Shown: positions 1 to 6,542, counted from the first letter of the stretch. The stretch is DNA of 7,619 nt from Pseudomonadota bacterium (GCA_025360685.1 JANYBR010000457.1:1-7619), one strand, 5' to 3'. A program made the numbers and translations. Notes: generated by a model not told the origin, from the letters alone.

Positions 1-493
1 CCATGATGCCGTCGCCCGTGTGCTTCACTTCGCGCCCGCTCGTCGAGATCAGCGCGGAGCGTACGATGAAATCATGCAGCTTGAGCAGCCTCAGTGCGAT
101 CTCGTCGCCGAATTGCTGCGTCATGCTGGTCGAACCGACGATGTCCGTGAACAGAACCGTGCGGGTTCCAGGATCGTGCTCGACATTCCCTGGAAGAAGC
201 ACTGCGCCCGCCTTGTCGGTTTCCGCCGCTCCCATGAAGGCTTCGGCGATCTCAGGTGTGACTTCCATGATCCGGGCAGCAGTCAGACCGTGGCCCTCGC
301 GGTGCACGGCATCGGCTGCTTCGGCGCTCGGCGCATGACACAGGCAGAAGATCTTGCCCTGTTTCTCGTTCACCCAGTATTTGACGTATTCGACGCCATG
401 ATGGGCCTGGATGTGCACGTCCATGACGTGCGCCTTTGCCACGTCATCCGGCTTAATGCCGGGCACGTCGTGAATATCCATATACATTGGCAT
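1..493 (-). CDS. DUF4242 (SCO4226-like) domain fused to class III adenylate cyclase, 5' part
   Basis: This gene starts at ATG 493 and runs off the left edge; 164 residues are visible with no stop. Residues 1-90 match the DUF4242 family (named for nickel-binding SCO4226): MDIHDVPG near the start, YVKYWV at 36-41, FCLCHAPSAEAADAVHREGHG at 49-69. Residues 112-164 begin a class III nucleotide cyclase domain: VLFTDIVGST carries the first metal-binding Asp (D117), and EVKHTGDGIM carries the second (D161). K157 sits where adenylate cyclases have the adenine-selecting Lys and guanylate cyclases have Glu, so I infer ATP to cAMP. No membrane segment is visible, so a soluble enzyme is likely. The start is supported by a GGAGGAG ribosome site about 9 bases upstream. 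It lies 36 bases after osmC, probably in one operon. The rest of the catalytic domain, including the transition-state Asn/Arg, is outside the window. Confidence 0.88.
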   Translation of the reverse strand, partial: MPMYMDIHDVPGIKPDDVAKAHVMDVHIQAHHGVEYVKYWVNEKQGKIFCLCHAPSAEAADAVHREGHGLTAARIMEVTPEIAEAFMGAAETDKAGAVLLPGNVEHDPGTRTVLFTDIVGSTSMTQQFGDEIALRLLKLHDFIVRSALISTSGREVKHTGDGIM

Positions 494-529
494 GTGTTGT
501 ATCTCCTCCTCGAGAATCGCAAAGCCAAT

Positions 530-1057
530 TCAATTTGGGGCGTTTGAATCCTTCATGCTTTGCCGGCTGACGGCAAGTTTCGGCGGATGCGCCAATGTCT
601 GGTAGACGACACAGTAGCGTTCAGTCAGGCGCAACAAGTTGGCCAGTTGTTCGTCGCTGGCATCGGTATCCAGCGAAAACCGCAGGCGAATGTCGCGAAA
701 ACCAACGGGAACATCCTTGGCTACGCCCAACGTGCCGCGAAAATCGAGATCGCCTTCGGCCACAAGAACAGCATCGCGCAGCACAATGCCGAGCGATGTC
801 GCTACGGCATTGAGCGTGACGCCGGCGCACGCGACGAGGGCCTCCAGCAGCATGTCTCCGGAACAGGCGCTGGTTCCGTTGCCGCCCGTAGCCGGATGTA
901 AGCCCGCGGCGACGAGCGCTTTGCCCGTTTCGATGTTGCAGGTGACATTTTCGCCAAGACGGCCCTGGGCGCGCAGCGTAATCGAGGCGGCCCCTGGAAC
1001 CTGCCGATAGCGTTCCTTCAGCGGCGTTTGAATTGCCCTCAGCTCGTCAGCCTTCAT
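530..1057 (-). CDS. OsmC family protein (peroxidase-like)
   Basis: A 175-residue OsmC/Ohr superfamily protein. Family members are small cytoplasmic dimers that reduce organic hydroperoxides with a pair of cysteines. The expected pair is visible: C77 in LEALVACAGVTL on the central helix, and C149 in TERYCVVYQTL. Further cysteines are C40 and C65 (GTSACSGDML); C65 lies in the stretch that is usually NPE-like in OsmC. It is longer than typical Ohr or OsmC (about 140-150), with an extra N-terminal helix (residues 1-20). I chose ATG 1057, which has GAAGG 7 bases upstream; an in-frame TTG at 1084 would add nine residues but falls inside an inverted repeat and lacks a good ribosome site. It follows a tRNA gene and precedes the DUF4242-cyclase gene by 36 bases. 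The physiological substrate cannot be read from sequence; sulphur-transfer or other thiol roles are possible for divergent OsmC proteins. Confidence 0.88.
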   Translation of the reverse strand: MKADELRAIQTPLKERYRQVPGAASITLRAQGRLGENVTCNIETGKALVAAGLHPATGGNGTSACSGDMLLEALVACAGVTLNAVATSLGIVLRDAVLVAEGDLDFRGTLGVAKDVPVGFRDIRLRFSLDTDASDEQLANLLRLTERYCVVYQTLAHPPKLAVSRQSMKDSNAPN

Positions 1058-1080
1058 TGCGCGCCCTTCAACTTTTTCCA

Positions 1081-1120
1081 CCAAGCCGACCCTATCATAT
1101 TGGGCAAAATATCGGCTTGG
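1081..1120 (-). promoter_or_regulatory. Inverted repeat around a -10-like site upstream of osmC
   Basis: A perfect 9-bp inverted repeat, CCAAGCCGA (1081-1089) and TCGGCTTGG (1112-1120), has its arm centres 31 bp apart, close to three helical turns. On the minus strand the interior holds TATGAT (1099-1094), a 5/6 match to a sigma-70 -10 box. That would place the start of transcription near 1087, about 30 bases before the osmC ATG. No convincing -35 is visible, as often at activator-dependent promoters. The repeat begins 1 base after the tRNA 3' CCA, so it could instead be a 3' hairpin of the tRNA transcript; no U-run follows it. The operator reading is an inference. Confidence 0.4.
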
Positions 1121-1121
1121 G

Positions 1122-1198
<77 letters not shown>

Positions 1199-1207
1199 GT
1201 TGGTTCG

Positions 1208-1216
1208 ATTCTAGCA
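1208..1216 (-). promoter_or_regulatory. Putative extended -10 promoter of the tRNA-Arg gene
   Basis: On the minus strand, TGC followed by TAGAAT (1213-1208) matches an extended -10 element (TGnTAnAAT-like). Transcription would begin about 7 bases on, near 1201, giving a leader of only 2-4 bases before the mature tRNA end at 1198. No good -35 hexamer is visible at the usual 16-18 bp, which fits an extended -10 promoter. Sequence inference only. Confidence 0.4.
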
Positions 1217-1250
1217 CTGATCCGCTGCCTTTTGCCCTACCGGCGTCGAG

Positions 1251-1267
1251 CTTGGCAAGTTGCCAAG
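1251..1267. repeat. 17-bp palindrome upstream of tRNA-Arg
   Basis: CTTGGCAA-G-TTGCCAAG is a perfect 8-bp inverted repeat with a single central base. It is centred about 60 bp upstream of the tRNA 5' end and about 50 bp upstream of its -10-like element. Size and symmetry suit a dimeric regulator, and it shares GCTTGG/CCAAG half-site letters with the inverted repeat at 1081-1120. As a hairpin it has only one loop base, so a DNA-binding site is likelier than an RNA structure. No regulator is identified. Confidence 0.35.
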
Positions 1268-1584
1268 GAGGGCGAAGATTGCGGTAGAACCGTATGATTA
1301 AGTAGACAATTCTCGATGGCAGTCATGGGGCAGGTCCGGCACTCCCGCATCGGACGGAGTTCGCAATTTGCATCGTCACAAACTCGGCATCGACGTAGTG
1401 GGTGGAGTGTCCGCCCGTGACGTTTTTGATGAGGGTGCGGCGACGTCCCGCTGGTACGCGCACGAGTCAAGCGGCCGAATTGGAGCGAAGTGAATTGGAA
1501 AACCGTTAGTCAATCCTGCAGGGCGACACGGTCGCTGCGCTGATTGTTAGTTCCAACGGTGTGCTTCAGCGAGCGAACCGCGGG
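1268..1584. other. Intergenic region without a credible gene
   Basis: Between the palindrome and the M48 stop I find no reading frame with recognisable protein character and no ribosome site before a plausible start. It holds a nested inverted repeat (1502-1560, listed separately) and a short direct repeat, GAATTGGA at 1477-1484 and again at 1492-1499, of unknown meaning. The stretch 1290-1470 shows nothing else recognisable. There are no mobile-element ends. Confidence 0.5.
1502..1560 (-). other. Nested inverted repeat downstream of the M48 gene
   Basis: Three nested complementary pairs share one axis: ACCGTT (1502-1507) with AACGGT (1555-1560), CAATC (1511-1515) with GATTG (1542-1546), and GCGAC (1523-1527) with GTCGC (1531-1535) around a 3-base loop. 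The structure starts 24 bases past the M48 stop, so it may form a 3' hairpin of that transcript that blocks decay or aids termination. The bulges are unequal and no U-run follows, so a standard intrinsic terminator is not supported. Confidence 0.3.
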
Positions 1585-2661
1585 CTAACCGTGCGGTGCC
1601 GGGCGCCTTGTCTGGCCGCCATTCGGCGATCGCCCGGACTCGTTGCGCAGTCGGGCGGCGCGATCAGCGGTAGCCGGATGAGAACCCAGCCAGCTCGCCG
1701 AGCAACCCTTCTGGCCGCAAAGCTTCCTGTCCATGCGCTCGAGGAATTCTCCCAGCGCAGCGGGATCGCCGCCAATGCGCTTCAACATCACCGCTGAGTC
1801 ATCGTCGGCCTGCTGCTCGAAGCGGCGCGAATAGGATGTCTCGATCAGTATTGCGGGCAGCGCGGCCGCGATCTGTCCAAGCTGTGAAGGGTCGCCGGTA
1901 ACCAGCACGATCGCCGCGGGTATGAGCGAACCCTCGTACAGCATTTGCAGGCCGTGACGGCGATCCGCGTGTGCGATCTCGTGCCCGAAGACGCCTTCGA
2001 GTTCGTCGTCCCTTTGCACCAGGACATACAACTCGTCCGTCATGACAACGGTGCCGTCCGGCAGAGAGAGCGCGTTCGGACCGACCACGCCGCCATGCCG
2101 GAACAACAGACGATAGCCAGCCGCACCGCGCGCACCGAGCGTCGATACGCGGGCAAAGAGGGTACGGGCCTTCTGCATCTGAATGGGTTTCAGCTTGGAG
2201 GGCGAAAGCGCCAGCCGGTCGAGAGTCTGGAGCGTCTGCTCCGAGATGATCGTTGCGACCGAGGCGGGAGTCTCGCGCGCCAGCCATACGGCCGCGGCTG
2301 GAAACCCGTAGGCGACAAGCAGATAAACGGACAGCACGGCGAGCAGCAACGCTACGACCACCCACTTCACGGAGCGCTCCAGCCGGTCGATCAGTCCGCC
2401 AGAGCGCAGGCGCCCCGCCTGGTGCAGCATTGCGTCGACGCCGTCATTGTCGGAGGTTTCAAAATGGCCTGCGTCAGGAAGTTTCAGGCGGCGCCGCAAT
2501 CGGCCCAGCCGTTGCGAAACCACGACCGCCTTGAACGGCGCCTGCGCCACGACAGTCCCCGCAGCGTCGACAATGATGAGGTTCCGTTCGGGTGACAGCG
2601 ACGCGAAGGCGTGGACGGGGCGCGATGTATGCGGAAAGAAATACACACCTTCCAAATTCAC
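1585..2661 (-). CDS. M48 family zinc metalloprotease with N-terminal accessory domain
   Basis: A 358-residue membrane-anchored zinc peptidase. The zinc site is complete: HEIAH at 227-231 gives two His ligands and the catalytic E228, and SYSRRFEQQAD supplies the third ligand E282 plus the conserved D286, as in M48 peptidases. A late SHPATADRAARLR stretch (327-339) is the usual family ending. Residues 1-95 form a separate, strand-rich domain (NLIIVDAAGTVVAQAPFKAV), and a single membrane helix spans about 99-121, placing the protease domain on the other side of the membrane, probably the periplasm. Two cysteines (C315, C320) near the end could form a disulfide there. The GTG start at 2661 overlaps the DUF898 stop by 4 bases (GTGA), indicating translational coupling. 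This M48/DUF898 pairing recurs in proteobacteria. Likely role: envelope protein quality control; the substrate is unknown. Confidence 0.92.
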   Translation of the reverse strand: MNLEGVYFFPHTSRPVHAFASLSPERNLIIVDAAGTVVAQAPFKAVVVSQRLGRLRRRLKLPDAGHFETSDNDGVDAMLHQAGRLRSGGLIDRLERSVKWVVVALLLAVLSVYLLVAYGFPAAAVWLARETPASVATIISEQTLQTLDRLALSPSKLKPIQMQKARTLFARVSTLGARGAAGYRLLFRHGGVVGPNALSLPDGTVVMTDELYVLVQRDDELEGVFGHEIAHADRRHGLQMLYEGSLIPAAIVLVTGDPSQLGQIAAALPAILIETSYSRRFEQQADDDSAVMLKRIGGDPAALGEFLERMDRKLCGQKGCSASWLGSHPATADRAARLRNESGRSPNGGQTRRPAPHG

Positions 2662-3731
2662 AGTCCGATGCCCAGATCGAGGAAGCTGGCGATTTCCTCG
2701 CCGATCGCGCCCTGCGTCGCGATGGCTTCCGATGTGAATTCGTCGAGATCGGTTGTCGCCAGCACGCTCAGATGCGCCGCTTCATAGCGCGCCAGCCGAA
2801 CTCGGGACCACGGATAATAGAACCCGACGGTGATCAGCGTCAGGAACGCATTGGAAAGAACGATCCACGCCATGCGCAAGGGCGAGAGAGTGGAACGCAA
2901 CTCGTGGCGACCGTCGAGTGTGGTGTTGCCGAGCGCCAGGTTGATGCTCATCGTGCGAACGACGATCGGAATGGCATAGATCGCATAAAGGAAGGCCAGG
3001 TAGAGAAGGGCGATCGGCCCAACCAGGAGCGCGCCCATCGTCTTGGGGTCGGTCTTCAGCAGGCCCAGCGGCAGCAGAACGAGTATCGCCACTGGCACGG
3101 CAAGCAGCACCAGCCCGAATAGCATGGCGATACCGAGCAGATAGATTCGATAGATGCTCCAGCCGGAAAATTTGGTGAAAAACGCCTTGCCACCGAACGT
3201 GTGATTGTTGATGTAGAAATAGTCGCGCGCGCGATGGGCCAGCGGCCAGAGAGTCAGCAGCGTTATCACGGCCAGGAACGGCCACAGGATATAGGCATAG
3301 GCCGCGCCGCCGAGGCTGCCGACGAAATTGAACCGGACATTGCGGTAGCTGGTGTTCCGGGCGTTGAACCGCAGGCTTGAGACGACGAGCCACGGCAGCG
3401 CGAACAGCAGGAGTATACCCCAGGCCACGGCAGCATAGGGATGAACTCGCGCGCTGATGCTGTAGCCGAGGAGCAGCACAAGCGCGATTATCCGCCCGAT
3501 GAGAATTCTGACCGGCGAAGCATGATAGTCGAACGGGTGATCGGCGAGAAATGTGTTGCCGCGGAAGTAGCGTAAGGTGCGCACCTTCGCCCATGCGCCG
3601 TAGATGCCGAGCGTGATGATCGTCAATACAAGGTTGACAATCCAAATTCGGAAATATTCGCCGCCGGTTCCGCGGAATTCGAGCGTGTGCAAGGTTGGCG
3701 CGGCGACAGAGTCCGTGGCGGAATCCGACAT
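2658..3731 (-). CDS. DUF898 / YjgN-like multi-pass inner-membrane protein
   Basis: A 357-residue membrane protein of the DUF898 family (E. coli YjgN, about 400 residues). The hallmark FRGTGGEYFRIWIVNLVLTI opens at residue 19, followed by ITLGIYGAWAKVRTLRYF (39-56). A similar block recurs near the end: TLITVGFYYPWSRVRLARY (298-316), so the protein carries an internal duplication. About seven hydrophobic segments lie near 29-46, 76-93, 99-118, 144-163, 195-220, 233-255 and 287-306. The SLRFNARNTSYRNVRFNF stretch (119-136) is also typical. I chose ATG 3731, preceded by AGGGGGA about 10 bases upstream; an in-frame GTG at 3794 would add 21 polar residues but lacks a well-spaced ribosome site. It overlaps the downstream M48 gene by 4 bases. 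The biochemical role of DUF898 is not established; pairing with a protease suggests a membrane partner or substrate. Confidence 0.9.
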   Translation of the reverse strand: MSDSATDSVAAPTLHTLEFRGTGGEYFRIWIVNLVLTIITLGIYGAWAKVRTLRYFRGNTFLADHPFDYHASPVRILIGRIIALVLLLGYSISARVHPYAAVAWGILLLFALPWLVVSSLRFNARNTSYRNVRFNFVGSLGGAAYAYILWPFLAVITLLTLWPLAHRARDYFYINNHTFGGKAFFTKFSGWSIYRIYLLGIAMLFGLVLLAVPVAILVLLPLGLLKTDPKTMGALLVGPIALLYLAFLYAIYAIPIVVRTMSINLALGNTTLDGRHELRSTLSPLRMAWIVLSNAFLTLITVGFYYPWSRVRLARYEAAHLSVLATTDLDEFTSEAIATQGAIGEEIASFLDLGIGL

Positions 3732-3868
3732 TGTAGCATTTCCCCCTAGTCCCCGTATCCGGCCGAAGCTAACAGTGTTCGACTGATCGGTCACGATGCT
3801 TGTCTTGGCTACCTCGGCTTCAGCGTTGAAAATTGAGAGCTGGCGGGAAGCCTATTCGGTTGGGGGAC

Positions 3869-3893
3869 CCGCCCCGGCTGTTCACCGGGGCGG
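3869..3893 (-). terminator. GC-rich hairpin after the hydrolase gene
   Basis: CCGCCCCGG (3869-3877) and CCGGGGCGG (3885-3893) form a perfect 9-bp stem with a 7-base loop, starting 9 bases past the hydrolase stop. On the minus strand it is followed by GTCCCCC rather than a U-run, so it is a weak or non-canonical terminator, or a 3' stabilising hairpin. Confidence 0.5.
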
Positions 3894-3902
3894 ACGACGC
3901 GC

Positions 3903-4685
3903 TCAACCAGCATGCTTGCGCAAATAGCTTTCGGTGACGGTTGCGAAATAGGGCGGACATTCTTGCATCGGATAGTGACCGCAATTCGCAAACGTCAGAA
4001 GCTCGGCATTCGGGTGCCAGGCGAGGAACGTCTGCTTCATCGCCGCTTCGTCCAACCCCGGATCCTTGTCGCCGACCAGCACCAGGAAAGGCGTTGCCAG
4101 GCCGCGAACCTCTTCAACGAAGTTCGTCTTGGAGAACATGGTGAGATAACCGGAGCGACAGGCGGGATTCACGGTGGTGCGATTCTGGCGAAGCTTTGCG
4201 TCAGCCCATTGATCGGAAAGCCCACCGGTCACGAACTTGATGAGGCGTCGGAACGCATCGTCGTTGGTTGTGGTACTCGCGAAGAATTTTAATGCCTCTT
4301 CGGGCGCCGGCGATCCGGCCGCCGACATCGGACAGACCGCGATCGCGCTCTTGATCCGCGCCGGGGCATCGGCTGCGAGTTTCTGCGCCGCCATTCCAGT
4401 CATGGAATGCCCTATCACATGAAAACGCTGCCAACCGAGGCGATCGGCAAGCGCCAGGCAGTCGGCGGAAATTTCCCTGACAGTGTACTCGCCCACGATG
4501 TCGCGCGACTTTCCATAACCACGAAGGTCGGCCAAAACGTAGGTGAATGTTGCATCGTCGAGATAGGCGAGTACCGGATCGTAGTTGGTGTGGTCGCCGT
4601 TCCAGTCATGCAGGACGAGCACATGTTCGGAGCCATTGCCATGTTGGGTATGGCCGATGGTTGCGGGAGTGGCGTTCTGGTTCAT
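3903..4685 (-). CDS. Alpha/beta hydrolase
   Basis: A 260-residue single-domain alpha/beta-hydrolase-fold enzyme, the usual length for the family, with no signal peptide, so probably cytoplasmic. The catalytic triad is readable: nucleophile S94 in the elbow IGHSMTGM, acid D208 in VLVGDKDPGLDE, and base H237 in CGHYPMQE. The LADLRGYGKS stretch (51-60) is the typical strand-4 segment. The oxyanion-hole region reads VLHDWNGDH (24-32), with HDW where most relatives have HG. Residues 125-190 form the cap, which sets substrate choice and is not diagnostic; esterase, lactonase or C-C hydrolase are all possible. ATG 4685 is well supported by AAAGGAG 8 bases upstream. The gene is separated from the peptide-binding genes by an intrinsic terminator and from DUF898 by 171 bases, so it is likely monocistronic. 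Confidence 0.9.
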   Translation of the reverse strand: MNQNATPATIGHTQHGNGSEHVLVLHDWNGDHTNYDPVLAYLDDATFTYVLADLRGYGKSRDIVGEYTVREISADCLALADRLGWQRFHVIGHSMTGMAAQKLAADAPARIKSAIAVCPMSAAGSPAPEEALKFFASTTTNDDAFRRLIKFVTGGLSDQWADAKLRQNRTTVNPACRSGYLTMFSKTNFVEEVRGLATPFLVLVGDKDPGLDEAAMKQTFLAWHPNAELLTFANCGHYPMQECPPYFATVTESYLRKHAG

Positions 4686-4710
4686 CTCAATTTCTCCTTT
4701 GGTTTGCCGA

Positions 4711-4722
4711 GCGCTGCAGCGC
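4711..4722. repeat. 12-bp palindrome in the hydrolase leader
   Basis: GCGCTGCAGCGC is a perfect 12-bp palindrome located about 10 bases upstream of the hydrolase Shine-Dalgarno sequence and just past the U-run of the terminator. It could be an operator or a small leader hairpin affecting translation. Short GC palindromes can also arise by chance. Confidence 0.3.
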
Positions 4723-4725
4723 CGG

Positions 4726-4768
4726 AAACAAAAAGAAACGCCCTCCGCGGCGGGCCGGGAGGGCGTTT
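4726..4768 (-). terminator. Rho-independent terminator of the peptide-binding-protein genes
   Basis: An 11-bp perfect stem, AAACGCCCTCC (4736-4746) with GGAGGGCGTTT (4758-4768), encloses an 11-base loop. On the minus strand it runs directly into CTTTTTGTTT (4735-4726), a good U-tract. It lies 83 bases past the stop of the complete peptide-binding protein. On the plus strand only three T follow, so the active direction is minus. Confidence 0.88.
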
Positions 4769-4810
4769 GGAGACTTCGTTGCTACCAATATAGGTGCGAA
4801 TAACAAGTTG

Positions 4811-4839
4811 CGTTTAGGTCTGATCGGGCCACTTGTCAA
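4811..4839 (-). promoter_or_regulatory. Possible promoter for the hydrolase, upstream of the terminator
   Basis: On the minus strand a consensus -35 TTGACA (4839-4834) is followed after 17 bp by TAAACG (4816-4811), a weak -10 (3/6). Predicted initiation is near 4804, so the transcript would read through the terminator hairpin before reaching the hydrolase ATG at 4685. No better promoter is visible in the 50 bases between terminator and start codon. Alternatively the hexamer is a chance match. Confidence 0.3.
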
Positions 4840-4851
4840 TGCGTGACCGGG

Positions 4852-6471
4852 CTAGTTTCCGCGCTCCGGCTTGGCATGCGGGTCGATCCATAGCCAGCGC
4901 GAACGGTTGAAATCGCGCACGTTCGGAACCCAGCCCTTTACATACGGCTCGACGATGTCCTGCGTGACGAGGAACCGCGACGGGATGACGGCGATGTCGT
5001 CCAGGGCAACCTGTTCGGCCTGCTTCAGCAGCTCGCCGCGCGCCTTGAGGTCTACGGTCTGGTTGGCCCGATCGAGAAGCGCATCGTACTTGGGGTTTTT
5101 GTAGCCGCCATAGTTGTTGCCGCTGGCCGAGCGCAGCAGGTCGAGAAACGTGCCGGCATCGTCGAAGTCGCCGATCCATGCACTCGTGGTGAGGTCGAAC
5201 TGGCCCTGTTGCAGTTTCTTGTAGAATAGCTGTGTGTCAGTGTTGCTGATCGTGGCGTCGATGTAGATGCGGCGAAGCATGGCCTGCAGCGCGGCAGCGC
5301 CGCGCTTGGCGTCGGGCGTGGTAGTGGTGTCGTATGTCGTGAGAAAATGATTGTTGGGACCATACCCCATTTCGGTCATCAGCTTACGCGCTTTCGCCAG
5401 ACGGGCGTCATAGCCGAGTGACTTGAAGGTCAATTCCGCACCGCCGGGATAGTTGGCCGTATCGGGCGGTACGAAATGATAGGCCGGAAGTTCGCCCAGC
5501 TTTATGATCCTGTTCGCCAGCGCCTCGCGGTCCAGCACGAGCGCAATCGCCAGACGCAAGCGTATGTCTTGGAAGGGCTTGCGCTGGAAGTTCGGCACGA
5601 GATAGTTGACGCCGAGATAGGTGCGGATCTGCAAGGCGCGAGCGATATGCGTGCGCATCCAGTCGATTTCGGCTGCAGGAATTATGTTCTGAGTATCGAG
5701 CTCGCCAGAACGGATCGCCTTGAGGGCTGCCAGGCTGTCCGATGTCGGCTTGTAGATAATCGTCTGTAGACGGACGTTGGCTGCGTCGTAGAACTTCGGA
5801 TTCTTCACCAGGGTCACGTGATCGTTGGGTACCCACTCCGTGGGAATGTACGGACCATTGGCGACGTAGTTCTGCGGTTTCGCCCAATCATCGCCTTTGG
5901 CAAGCACCGCGTGGCGCGGCACCGGAAATACGGCCTGGTGCAAAAGGTATTGCAGCATGTAGGGCGCGGGGTGCTCGAGCTCGACAACAAGCGTCTTGTC
6001 GTTCTTGGCGGTGACGCCAAGCGCGCTCGTCGGCAGCTTGCCGCTGCTGATGTCCCGCGCATTCTTGATCAGCCACAAATAGTAGGAATAGGGCGCACCG
6101 CGCGCAGGTTCCAGAATCCGGCGCCAGGCGAAAACGAAATCCTCGGCGGTCACGGGCTGGCCGTCCGACCACATGTGATCGCGCATGTGGAAAGTCCAGG
6201 TCTTGCCGTCGGGCGAGGTTTCCCAGCTGATGGCCGCGCCCGGAATAGGGGTGCCGTCGGCCGCGTCGGCGGTCAGGCCGACAAGCGCCTCACCGACGAC
6301 ATTCGCTTCCCAGATGCCATCGATGTAGTGCGGGTCGAGGCTCTTGATCTCCGCGCCATTGCCGCGCACGAGATAGTCTGGCGCATGGACGGTTTGGTTT
6401 CCACTTCCCGATCGGGAACAGGCCGCCAGCAGGAACAAGGCTGCTAGCGCCAGCGCGCGGAACGCGGTCAT
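4852..6471 (-). CDS. Peptide ABC transporter substrate-binding lipoprotein (SBP family 5, OppA/DppA-like)
   Basis: A complete 539-residue extracytoplasmic solute-binding protein of family 5, usual length. The signal peptide ends in lipobox LAAC (C18 lipidated), with Ser at +2. The family signature region is MRDHMWSDGQPVTAEDFVFA (96-115), followed by NYVANGPY (201-208). W432-x-x-D435 in SAWIGDFDDAGTF corresponds in position to the OppA W-x-x-D segment whose Asp binds the peptide amino terminus, which favours peptides as ligand. The C-terminus YVKGWVPNVRDFNRSRWLWID is also family-like. ATG 6471 has AAAGG 8 bases upstream. It sits 71 bases after a paralogue in the same direction, with no terminator between, so co-transcription is likely; an intrinsic terminator follows. 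No permease or ATPase gene lies downstream, so it must use components encoded elsewhere or upstream of the window. Exact peptide specificity cannot be read. Confidence 0.94.
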   Translation of the reverse strand: MTAFRALALAALFLLAACSRSGSGNQTVHAPDYLVRGNGAEIKSLDPHYIDGIWEANVVGEALVGLTADAADGTPIPGAAISWETSPDGKTWTFHMRDHMWSDGQPVTAEDFVFAWRRILEPARGAPYSYYLWLIKNARDISSGKLPTSALGVTAKNDKTLVVELEHPAPYMLQYLLHQAVFPVPRHAVLAKGDDWAKPQNYVANGPYIPTEWVPNDHVTLVKNPKFYDAANVRLQTIIYKPTSDSLAALKAIRSGELDTQNIIPAAEIDWMRTHIARALQIRTYLGVNYLVPNFQRKPFQDIRLRLAIALVLDREALANRIIKLGELPAYHFVPPDTANYPGGAELTFKSLGYDARLAKARKLMTEMGYGPNNHFLTTYDTTTTPDAKRGAAALQAMLRRIYIDATISNTDTQLFYKKLQQGQFDLTTSAWIGDFDDAGTFLDLLRSASGNNYGGYKNPKYDALLDRANQTVDLKARGELLKQAEQVALDDIAVIPSRFLVTQDIVEPYVKGWVPNVRDFNRSRWLWIDPHAKPERGN

Positions 6472-6490
6472 GAGGGAAACCTTTTCGAGA

Positions 6491-6500
6491 ATCGTACGAT
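6491..6500. repeat. 10-bp palindrome between the two peptide-binding genes
   Basis: ATCGTACGAT is a perfect palindrome 20 bases upstream of the ATG at 6471, in the 71-base gap. No strong promoter hexamers flank it, though TATAGA occurs on the minus strand upstream. It may be a chance match. Confidence 0.2.
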
Positions 6501-6542
6501 GTCGCGCTTACTCTATAGCCTATTGCTCCAGAGAACCGGCGA

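Noticed and set aside
20..547. Long plus-strand frame opposite the cyclase gene
   Set aside because: The minus strand carries clear DUF4242 and cyclase motifs with a strong ribosome site; the plus frame has no recognisable family and is an antisense shadow.
1237..1470. A 77-residue minus-strand frame with a CxxC...CxxC pattern (CRVCDDANC ... CRTC)
   Set aside because: It starts with TTG, has no ribosome site, is rich in Arg/Pro/His as expected of random G+C-rich frames, and overlaps the palindrome at 1251-1267. No known zinc-finger context fits.
1799..2365. 188-residue minus-strand frame within the M48 gene
   Set aside because: It is an alternate frame of the M48 gene, very Arg-rich, and lacks any domain.
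5818..6447. 209-residue plus-strand frame opposite the peptide-binding protein
   Set aside because: The minus-strand gene has a lipobox and full family-5 features; the plus frame is a shadow without motifs.
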